DNA of 64,000 nt, taken from contig NC_083507.1 of NCBI RefSeq assembly GCF_032362555.1, positions 561,001 through 625,000 of the forward strand. The letters run 5' to 3'. Below, piece after piece: positions 34,801 through 46,800 of this stretch; position 1 is the first letter of the stretch, and every line of letters starts with the position of its first letter. The notes under the pieces are model-generated. The model was not told where the DNA came from. It was given only the letters and a program-made list of their open reading frames with translations, and did no database searches. The translations under genes were made by a program, and so were the position numbers. This DNA is from Amyelois transitella. Lineage: Eukaryota > Arthropoda > Insecta > Lepidoptera > Pyralidae.

Positions 34801-37800
34801 AAATTAACATTGTTTTTCTTTTGCATCAGAAATTGGGCTGGGACTATCTATATCGATAACAGATAGGGAAAACCCTGGGCTTGATGATATGCTAGATAAA
34901 GTATACATTTTCAACTATATACATACATATAGTTAAGTCTTTATGCCGCAGGGGTCTTTTAAAAATCTGATAGGCCACGTTCAGCTGTTCGGCTCAATGA
35001 TAGAATTGAGATTCAAATAGTGGCAGGTTGCCAGCCTATCGCCTATCAGAAGAATTTCAAATTATAAGCCTATTCCTTAGTCTTCTTTTACGACATCCAT
35101 GGGAAAGATATGGAGTGGATGGAGTCTTTAAAAATACTTTTAAAAAATCTAAAAATTATGAGAAAATCTGAAGACCTTACAGGAAAACACACATACAGAC
35201 CAGAATAAATGTATTGTATTTTGTTATCATAACGCAATTAGTTGCAGTTTCGAAAGTTATGACATTTTATCAAACACTTTTATCATCGGCTCACGGTGAT
35301 GGAGCTGTTGGGATTATGATATTTATCATCAGACATTATCTTATACATTATTCATAACGATAACGGAATAAGTACTAAGACTTGGTATTTACAATTTAAT
35401 GAACCGTTCCACGTACAATTCTCATAAAAATCCTTTGCTCGGGAACCGGGCGGCGGACGTTAAAAAACATGCATTTTATGCCTCGCCGTGTCTATTTTTA
35501 GCCTGGGGCATCCTACTGGTTGCACTGCCAAGATCAAGGTTACACCGCACCCGGCCAGTCTTAGAATGTCAACTTCAGGCTAGGGATGGGACAGTGAGAC
35601 AATAGAACGTAGAAATTATCGACATTTTTCGTGGAAAACCTTTTTTTTTTACACTTACTCAAAATTATCTTTTTAACGGTTACTCATGCACCAAGTTATA
35701 GTTCTCAAAATGATGTGATATCAACGAGAGGTGACGCGTTATTGATAGAATATCAGGGGACTATTTTTTAGGTTATAAAAATAACAGCCAAATGATTAAA
35801 AGCATTTAGAGTAATTAATTATATAAGTCATATTATGTCTCTTCTGTCTGATAAGTTATCAGCAGTGATAGTATGAAGTAACTTAATACTTTTTTTATAT
35901 TGTTTAAGTTGAATGTCTAAAATATGTGTTAAAATAAGAAACGTTCGAAAGATTTTGGAATAAACAATAAGAATGAAAACTGTTTGTCTTCTTCTATATG
36001 TATTTAAACTATTAGAAAATCAATAATTTACTGTTATTAAAAATACACTCTGTTCTATTCTTAGAAAATCATCGACAATTGCTCAGCCCTATGCTTGGCT
36101 AGTTACATGCCAAAAGAGAGTTACGTTTGAGCTTGCGCACGTCATTTTAAGCTCTATGCATTCACTGTTGGGTGGTGTTTTTGTCGAAGATGGATCACTC
36201 CATTCCCGGATACAAGTATGCGAGCAGTTTAGGTGGAGGGGGGAGGCGGCAGGAACCGGTTGCGCGCGCGCATCCCGCGGTTGCAATAAATGGGTTACCC
36301 CACAAACCTCTTGCGATACAAACATTCGCTTGTTCTGCGCATGTGATGGCCTCTTTGTTTAAGGAAATGTATATGTGGCAATAACTATGACGCTTGTTAC
36401 TTTGAACGTGTTTAACATATTGATTAGACGCTATTCTAGCAGTTAGCATATTGCTTATTTTTTGCTTTGTTATTGCTTAATTTAGAATTAAATAAAAAAA
36501 AAACTAGTCAATCTATAAATTTAGATAATTTCCTAAATAAATTGGAATTTACAGGTGTCCACTTTTTTTTTCGCTGTAGGTACTCATAATCGCAAACAAC
36601 GATTTGTTTAGGAAATGAAAGTTATCAGATTGACGTCACTATCAGTAGATATGCGGAGACAACGCCGCGTTATCAGTTTGCGAAAAATATCTATTTTTAA
36701 GCGATTTTGATAAGATACGGGGAACATTTCCTCAAAGCAACCAAACGTATGTTGTTTTATGTACGAGCAAATTTTTTATCTACAGGCGGAAGAGATAATG
36801 TTATCATAAAATTATTCGCAATGTTTGATTGTGTTAATTTGGCTTGTGTAATTAGCATTTTTATTTTACGACCGAGGATAAACTTTTGTTTATCCAAGTA
36901 GAGGCATCCGGGATAAATGTGCTTAAAAGTTCAGTCGTCTGATAATACGATGACTTTATTATCTGTTGGTATGTCGGAGGTTTAATCATTTAATTATTGA
37001 AGATTCCATTTGGATTTAAACTTATAGGAATAAATAAAAAAATACTATACGTTTACTATTAAATACCTACTCCGTGGTTTTAAAAATTACCCACAGTGTA
37101 AGTACCTGTGTTCTATTTGTACAAAAAAAAAAAAAAATCCAAAAAACTTTGCATCAAGCGAAAACAAATTGAAAGAATTATAACCTCTATATTTCTAGAA
37201 CGATCGGTAATACCAGAAAAAAAGGCAAAGAACAACAAGGCATGGAGCCAAGTCTACATTTTCTATGTACGTTTTCCTGTGCAACCGGAAAGCGATGTGC
37301 GTGTATCTATGATTGCGACTGCAGTATGCGCCGGCGACGGGGCGCGGGCGAGGCAATGACCAGGAAATGACGCCGCCGGCTGACCTTGCAACCGCGCATC
37401 CCTCTGTTGCTCGCTTGGCTACTCCCATCCCGTCCGTCTATTAAAGAAATTTTGCATGCTGGCGCCATCTTGGGTTTCAAAGGCTTTTTAAAAAAGGAAG
37501 CACAGAATTCTTTGGCGATATGCCCCGCGAAATACCAATTATTAAAAAAGGAGGAGGTTCTTAATTCAACTATTTATTTTTTCATATCAATTTGAAATTT
37601 GATGAGATCTCGCAAATCAAGTTAAAAAGCTCCAAGTTGTAACTTTACTTGTAATGGGCAAATTGCATATTAATATTTTAAACGATGTATTAAGAAACTA
37701 AAAGAGTGATACAATAGTGCTTACGGATAAGGAAATATAAATCAAAATACTTTGGGATAAAAGCCACGTGATCCAAAGATTTCGGGGGCATAAGTTGAGG

Positions 37801-40800
37801 TGGTGCGATAAGATTTTTTATGCATTCTTATCAAGGTGACATTTAAGATAAACGGAACGTTCAAAATAAGATGGCGGTTGCATAACTTGCCAAAAAAATA
37901 TCACTGATAAAACTTTGTATAAACTATATTACTTTTAATTCATGTTTCACATTTTAATAATGTTTTCTTACATTGATTAATTGACTTATTTAGACTTACA
38001 GAAATACATTAAGAAAACTGATGGGTAGTCTTACATATATCCTCATTATTGTCACATTTTCTTATAGGTACTGTTTTTAGATTTTCCTAAACGGCCATTG
38101 AGTCATCAATCTACACCCAGAACTTGTAGAATATGTTGAAAAAATCTATTGATATTACTATTGTCGCGAAATTATGAAACACGCCACAATTGTAGCCTCG
38201 AACAGTTTCACCAGACATTTCAGCGCCAACCAGCAATGCATTGAGTTAGGTCAGCGATGACCTTGCATCGCTGCACGTTACACCAATATACCTATCCATA
38301 AAACAGCCGACGCCAGAGGGCAGCACTAGTAATGGGGTCACGCGGGGGCGGATATCGTGACACTCGCGCCTCAAATAGATTCCGTTTACACACGGCATTC
38401 CGGGTTATAAATAACGATTAATCTTAACAAAAACATATTTGATATCACAATTGTAGATAGGTACCTTGTTTTATAACTACCGCACGCTATGCTCGCCATT
38501 TTGGGCATGCAAATGAAACAATTCGCTTTTTTATTCAATTTGGATTTTAAGTTTTGTTTTAAACTATATTGGTAGTTTTTACTTAGATAGTTACCTAGTT
38601 CCAATCCAACGGTTTCCTAGAAATACCATTATAGGGCTAGGTTATTTACCAACGATCGTAAAGTATAAGTCTAATCTTTTTTATCTTCAAAGATTTCCTT
38701 CAAGGGAAACCAAAATGAAAAGAAATGGGAAGGTGAAATGTACGAACAAAATCTTTAAAAGTAAAAGAGAGTTCTAGAATGTTGACAATTAATCCTATAA
38801 TTTACCCATTTTAGGTAGGTTGTTTTAGATCGAAAAGACAAGAAATAATCCATTGCGAATCAGGCTCTGTTTATCAAAATTCCAGACAAAAATTTTTGGC
38901 AAAGATCCAGGATTCTTACGCCACCAGGGCGCCAAGCCGCATGGAGTATCATACCTCAGATTCATTCATCTATTGACATTTGACAGTCTGACAGACGCAA
39001 TTACGCGCGAAAGTCTCTTTCGAAATTTCAAATTATTAGTGCAAAACAAAAAAAAAATTAGACCGGCGATCGAGAGAATCGTATTACATCGAGACAGCAA
39101 ATAATTTTCAAAGAACTTTCTTTTTTTTAGTTTTACAATCATTCCTCTTTGCAGTAGGAAATTTCTGTTTCTGGAATGTTAAAAGGAATTATTTTTTCCT
39201 CTTCAAATATTTCTAATACGAGTACTTAGTGGACTGAAATTTGCAGAAAAATCTTTCTTTGACAAAAAACCAGAACTTTTTTATAGAAATTTTCAGATAC
39301 CTTCTTATAAAGTTGTATAATTTGAGTAAACAAATTGCATTCGAATTTGCATTATTGTATCATTTACACCGGGCGGCCGGACAGGCGTAATGTCATCGGT
39401 GTATTTATTTGTATTTATTTCGCGTCGACCGGCTCTCCGAGGTTCCTTGCGTAATCGCTGCAATTCCTGATATCATTCTGATTGTAATTTTTTTATTCGG
39501 TACTTTAACTAAACAATTAATTTACATACATACATATAATCACGTCTATATGCCTTGCGGGGTAGACAGAGCAAGCAGTTTCGAAAAGACCAACTGGCCC
39601 CTTTCAGCTGTTTGGCTTAATGTTAGAAATTATTTCCTTGGCGAATTAAAAGCGATTGCATATTTTTTTAATCTGTGACATTAACGCATAGAGCATTTTA
39701 TATGAGTTTATATTTTATGGCTCATATTTTTGGCAAAGCATTGCCCCAAATAATTGCAGAATTGCGTCGCAAAAATGTTGTTTATATGGGACAGAACTAG
39801 TGTTAATTTAGTTTTAATGGCTGTGACATTTTTTTTTTCATTCGGCTGTCCGAGGCACCTTTCCGTGTCCTCTGCCTGCACTGAATTTAAAACAAAGACT
39901 GTTGTCTGCTTGCTGCGTATGGTACAAAAAATGGTAGGTACATAAATCTACATTATAATATGTACTAATTAATACGATTTGTTGTAATGTTACAAATAAA
40001 GATGGGTCCTTTCCTGACTTTGGTAACTGAGTCAATTTTATAAAAGTTATTTATTATATTTTTTATAGATCAATTAGATCATATATAGACAAGGTTATTT
40101 TGCTATTGTGATAAAGAAATTATTATTTCTCAGACTAACTGAAACTCAAGAAATTATCGATCTTGAAAATCATAGGATCAATTTTTTGTTTTTGTAACAA
40201 ATATTTTGCTTTCTGTTTTCCTTTTTCTTTTAATAATAAAATTGTGTCTCCTAAGCGCCTTCTAGGTCAAGTGTCTCGCTATCAGTCGTGAGTAAGGTTA
40301 TGCACACGTTTCGGAACGCCGGGTGCGCAAACAAGTCTAGCGTCTGTTTGATCAACTGCGGCCACAGTAACATTTTGCAATGACGATGTATGTACCTATG
40401 GCATGTAAAGAGAATTTGCGTTGACCTAAGCGTTTGGAAAATAGAAAAAAAAAAACTGAAAAAGTTATGTGATGCTTTCGCCAAGATCAACCATAATATA
40501 TGTTAATGTAGCATATTTTATATTTGAATGTTCATGCTCACCCGCTATTAAAATCAAGAAGCATTGTTCAATCACTATTCTTAAAAGAGGATAAAAAAAT
40601 ATCGGTCCATTTTATTTACGAAGTAGTGTAAGTGAAATATTTATTTTGCGTACATACGTTTGTATTTAACGTAAAATGTTTCCATATTTAAATTTCATGT
40701 TACCATGAAGAAATAAATTTAAATTTGGATTCTAATTTTAATATTCACAAACATATAATTAAAATATTGAGCCTGATAGTTAGTTACTCATTTAACCTAA

Positions 40801-43800
40801 AGTATATTTATCTAATTTATTTAACTTAAAATATAAAATGGTTGCCTTAGTAATTATAGAATCATGCGAAAAACTATTTCCGACTAATTCAATTCATCTG
40901 ATTCAGCCTCACAGCTGAACGTGGCCTATCAGTCTTTCAAGACTGCTCTGTCTATCCCGCAAAGGATATAGACGTAATGAATTATAAAGCTTCTTTTAGT
41001 TATCTAGTGCCTACTTAAAAATACTTTTAAGTAAGTGTTTAAGATAAGTTGCGAACTAAAAGTGAGCCTGTTTGACGATAGCCTGAGATAAGGTTATCAC
41101 GGGGCACCGAATATTTTTGTGCAAACAGGATGCAGCTATCTGAGAGCGGTGTATGCCTGCAGATTGGGGAAGGTCAGGGAGACCAATGTTGGGCAATTAT
41201 GCATGGTTTTGTGGGAAAGGGTGTTTGAAGCCTTAAGAGGTTAAGTGCTTGGGTAGTTTATAACTTTTTGACAAATACTAATATATTAGCTATAACTACA
41301 TTTAGTTTGTTGAAATGGAAAATGTCGTGAAAAAGTGCCTGCGCAGGCCTATTGTCTGAATAAAATATTGATTTTGTAACTAGCTTTGGTTAGAGACTTT
41401 GCTTGCTGGACCTCTGGTCTTGAAATATTTTCCAAGTTTCATAGTAAATGGTTTAGCGTTTTAGTTGTAACGGACAAAAGTATTTTTGCATTTGCATTAT
41501 TAATATTTAAAAGATACCATTTAAGGAATACAATAAAATCACTATTGTGTTAAAAAGTGGACTTTTAATTTATTAGTGACAAGTTTATGGAAATATTTTA
41601 AGATCAATTAAGTTATTACAATTACAATTTAGAGATAAGTAATACTTATACAATTGTGTAAATAGATAAATGCATGTGCTGAAAATAACTTTAATTATGT
41701 ACCGTAATGAATATAAATTAGAATACTTATTTTACGACTAAAATTATCTTCAATACACAACAATAAAGTTGATATTTTGATTTCATTATCTTAAATTCAG
41801 ATGTGGGCTTTGGAACCCGTGGTCCGCTATTAATAAAATGGTACTTTATAATTTAATGTGTATCTCTTTGTTTGATAGCGACAATTTTGATTCAAAGCGA
41901 ATTTTGACGAAGAAATAAAGACGTAATGTTCCTATTTTCTGGCAACATCACGGCTTTATCCAAAGTAATATTTGCAAAATAACTTTTGAACAGAATAAAG
42001 AAAAAAAATATAGTAGCAAAGACAAGTTCTAAACAAAAAATCAGACGTAAGCAAATTCTATTAAAATTTAAATTTGAAAAAAGAACTTGGTACATTTTCA
42101 AATGCTGTCAAAATTTTGCCAATTGGTTTCGTGCATTATGACCATTGATAGTGTGTGACAGTGTCGACTTGTCTCCACATCGATGTCGATAATGAAAGTC
42201 AGGCATTGTTTGCCTATCGACTATCGATGTACGACCTCAGCCAGGTTTGGGACGTTGAAGGTGACGAGTTCGTGGACCCCACTTACGTAAACGGTTGCAA
42301 TCAATACAAATGTACTTATAATTATAATTACATCTTATTATTGTGACCTGTAAAGTTATCGATGACACTCTTTTTGTACCACTGTGTCAATGTATTCGAT
42401 ATGTTATGACATTGCGTGCTTTTTGATATAGAAAACCTTATACAGGTATGGTCGAGAACATGTTTTTCTCATTCCTTTGTAACGACAAAGTCATGGCAAG
42501 GGCAATAGGTTTGGCAGTCTGGGTTTACGGAAATATACTAACCATAGTCCGCAGTTATTATTTACTTGAAAGACGATTTCGCCGATTTATAAAAATATTC
42601 CTGGTGTTATCGTACATATTATCTCGACTTTATCTCTCACGGGGTAGACAGAGCCAACAGTCACATAAAGACTGAAAGGCCACGTTCAGCTGTATGGCTT
42701 AAAGATGGAATTGAAATTCAAATAGTGAAGTTGCTAGCCCATCTTAGTCAGTTTATTTTTATTATTATCCTTAGGTGTATGTATTAATACCATAAAACAA
42801 TTTATACTATTATATTTAAATATCATTAATACCATTTCATTTACTGAATAAAAAATAAATTAATAAATTTAAAAAAAAGTTCACGTTGAAATTTTATACT
42901 GAAAAAGAGAAAATTATTGTATAGTTTGTATAAAGACGCCAGGAAATTAATTTTTTTTCAGACACATGTTAAAATGATTTTTTTTCAGCATATATGAGGT
43001 ACCTAATTTAATGGCCACCGAGCTTTGAAATCAACAGAGAATGAACAAACGAGACAGAAAAAATATCGTAACGTTATGCAAGTTCTTTGTTCTAAACTGG
43101 CGTTTATAATTGACCGTGTGATATCGCGCGCCCTTCACGTCTATAAATGGAAGCGGCCTATGCACGAACATAGGTACCGACTGTAGTATAATTCTGTTAA
43201 TCCTAACATTTGTACGAAGACTGATTCTGATTTTGAAAGTAACTTCAATAAATGCGTCACACAATTAGATGGGAAACTATTTAACATTGCCGACTTATAC
43301 TTTTTAATTTAAAAAAAGGTTATTCAAGAAACTTTTTTAATGTACTCCAGTGCCCAAATTAAAAAAAAATATATTTTGAATGAATTATTTGGTTGTGTTA
43401 AAATCATCGTCGTAAGAATAACCTGATTTTCATAATTAAACAATGTATTAGATCCCTAAAAAAATAAATTACGTTGTCGTTTTCCGAAATTCGTGTCGTT
43501 GAAAAGGTTTCGGAGTCACGTGGATCACAGCCAAGTTGACACTCACGGTGGATATTATGCAAGGTCTTATGTAGGGACTCTTTTTGTATTCCACTCATTG
43601 TTTATTGCGTTATTTTGTATGTTTTAAAAGTGTTAAGAATTTTGTTTTTAAACTTTACATAATGACAACTACTTATTTAGTTTTTTTTTTACAATATGCA
43701 GATATAATGTATGTATGTAGGTATAACTAGTAAGGTGTGATTTATTTTAATGCCATTTCACAGTTATGAATAAATTAGAAAGAACAAGTCTCAAAATCAT

Positions 43801-46800
43801 ATCTTTCTTAGGAAAGTGCCGTAAAACGTCACAAAAAGACACGTGTAAAATCTATTTATAAAAAAATATATTTAAAAATAAGTTTTCAGCGGATCGCATC
43901 ACTAACCTTCGTCAAGTTAGTATCGCGAAACGAAACAGTAATAATGCAGTAGGTAAAGGGGGGATGGGGGGCGGGGGGCGATAGACGGGGTGGGACGCGG
44001 AGGGGAGGGGCGGGTGGCTGCAACTGTTTGCGCGGCGCAGCGCTCGTGGTCAATGACACGACGACATTGCATCAACGCGCGAAGGTCACCCCCTCCCGTC
44101 GCCCGCGCCTCCCCCGCAACGCGTCCCCGCGAATTCCTACACTTCCTTGGCCGCCATATTGGTTTAATCAAAGGGTAACGGACCCGGTATTCGAACACTT
44201 TTCAGTTTCTGCCATTTATGTAATGCTCCTGAATTACTAATTGGATTTATTTTGCGGTATTTCCCTTGTATATAAATTGGTAATTTCGTAATATTTGTTA
44301 TTGTCCTATGTTCCGACTTCCTTTCCGGGAATGAGTCGAGTTGAGTACAAGAGACATGTAATGAATACCTATTGTTAAGTCTCCCTTTGTGAACGGGACC
44401 TTTTTGTGTTATAATTGATGAAAATGTGGCAACCAAATTTTGCATTACCTATTTAAAACGATTGCTGTTTAATTTGTAGGGTTCAGATATTTATAAAATT
44501 ACGACATATATTCTCTTTAAATACACAATTTACAGTTAAAAATAACCGCGAAGCCATATCCCAAAGTCGTAGTCGTAATACCTCGCGACTTTAGAAGTGG
44601 CTCTGTAGCGTGCGTTGCGTACGAACTAAGAAGTTGCATTGCGTCCGTTGGCGCTGCGGTCGTTTTGCGTGATGGCGTACAATTTTCGTCTTCCGTTCAT
44701 CTCCGCGTTTCCGGTTACCACATCCGCCCCCGATACATTGCATTTTCGTTAATAAATATTGTTAATTTGCGTGTTAGATGTGATTTCAAGGTAAATGAAA
44801 CTTATATTCCTAATTAACATTGACGCGAATTGTCAATATCGACAATAATGGTGTCATTGTACCAGTCTGTAAGAGGGCAAGACCTTCTCATTCGGCTAGT
44901 TATAGGAAATCTGCTAACCGTACCTAACACAAGGCCACAAGAAGCCGCGGGCCGCGGCCCTTGCGTTTGCGCACAAAAAATAACCGATTACATGACAAAT
45001 TGTTACTGTTATTTCGTTGTGGTAACTGATTCTATTGGCATTACAGTGTATTTGTTTGCATGTAACACTTTGTCGTAAAAACGCGGGTTGAGGGGCGGCC
45101 GCGGCGGTCAAGGCTCGTCAGATTTCCATCACAACACGTTGCCTAATTTGACCCTGACTCGGCAATCAGGCCGGAACGACTTTTTTCTTCTAATTATCGA
45201 TCAAAATTTTAATACAAGTTGCGGTATTGTCAGGCTCAAATTGTTTGTGACTATGTTCTTTATAGTCTAAGTCTTTTTATCCGTAGTAATACCAATCATA
45301 ATAAATTACTTAGTATGATTCTCATTCTGTAAAATTATGTAACTTGCGCTTGCGCTGCTAGATGCTAGTTAGTTAGACTCGTTTGAGAGCAACTTTACGT
45401 CCGCCCACGAGGAGCACCGTCCCATATTCCCACGGCCGACAGAACTGACACGGCCGACATTAAAAGATACGATTTAGCAACGGCTCTATTCTCTGGAATC
45501 TGTCGGTTTGGCACCGGGCGCGCGTAAACAGTTGCGAAACCCTCAATTCTACGATATTGGCCACTTCCACGGCGAGTGCATGCGGCGCGGGGGGGCAGCG
45601 CAGCTATTTATGCAGCGCTATGCGGCCTAACACTGACCCGGTTAGGTCTCCGACGCATAAACACAAGGATAGCGAGTCGCCGACTCGCAATCTCTTCTTC
45701 TAACTGCCAATAATTGACCCGATTACGGCGTGTGGAAGTCTATTTCGAGTGTAGGGACAGGGGCGCGCGCCCGTGAAGGGCGAGCCTTTTGCCGCTCCGG
45801 CGGGAACGAGCAGATAATTTTAAAACGGGAAACCAGTGGAGCGCGCATGTAGGCCGGCTGGTCTCCCCTCCTGTTTTTATACCTATCGTAAAAGATCGCA
45901 CGGGGTTTCCGGATAAGTGGAGCGCTGAGATTCCAAGTGGAATTGGGTCGTGATAATTTTCCGCACGTTCAGTTACTGGTTGGACTACTTGGAGTATTTC
46001 GGAAGCGGGAAGATGGCGGCGGTTGCGCCACCGCCGCGGCGAGTGGTTCAGCGGAGATGTGTTGCGAAACGCGACGCGCGCAGGAAGCCGCGTGTGAAAC
46101 GGAACGCTCGAAGGTGACGCACGCTGACTGCGTCGCCCGACACCGCGATAGGACGCAATGATTCAAGTCATCGACGACACTGTGGCTGATTAATCTGCGG
46201 TTTTGCTGAAAATCCTGGGCCTACGGGCCGTAGGTCACGTAAGCATTGCTGATGAGCGGGAATGGTGTTGTTAATCCGGGACGTGTCGGACGATGGCAGT
46301 CCTTTCGCTTTCATCGCGTGCGCAGCGCAACGCAAGGTCGCGGGCCGTTCAACTCGGATGCGACCACGGTGTTGCGACACCAAAATATGTTATTGTGGAG
46401 TTGTAGAGGCTCGTTTGGCAGCGGCGGCGGCCGGAGCAACTAGGTCGCTGATTGCGCAATCACTTTTCGTGCGACAGATGGCGCGTCATGTCTTCCTTAT
46501 GCGGCACGGTTCATGGTGCAATTAAAACAAAAGATTGCGTCCTTATGTTCGTAGTTTGTATGACTGATAAACTTGTAAACACCACGACCCTGACATGACA
46601 CATTCTATAGTATCATTTGGTTTCTCCAGTGTAACTTCAAACTGTATTCAGAAGACATTATTCGACAGGAAAAAGTTAACACAAATTAATAATTTACTAA
46701 CTGGCCGCAAACAATTTGTTAAGAGCATGTAATTCGGCCGGCCTGTATCGAAAGTGGGTAAACAATATTAACGCGATAGAGTTAGACCGTGTGAGTCAGG

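Larger units (their letters stand above)
31817..43899. other. E74 large intron, 3' part
   Basis: No credible exon. It holds repeat copies listed separately, GC-richer islets at 36130-36330, 37300-37460 and 38200-38370, and otherwise AT-rich sequence. The longest ORFs lack homology and splice context. Confidence 0.55.

Noticed and set aside
35399-35605. 68-residue ORF in the E74 intron
   Set aside because: No motif, no splice context, plus strand.
36254-36261. AACCGGTT, a Grainyhead-type site
   Set aside because: A single 8-base palindrome is expected about once per window; no second site nearby.
44673-44753. Short [12 protein letters not shown]... on the plus strand in the GC block
   Set aside because: Only 26 codons, no splice site or homology, and on the strand opposite to E74.
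43917-46525. Several 65-95 residue ORFs in the GC-rich block
   Set aside because: Arg/Pro/Ala-rich composition and overlapping frames on both strands are what high GC gives; no family motif.
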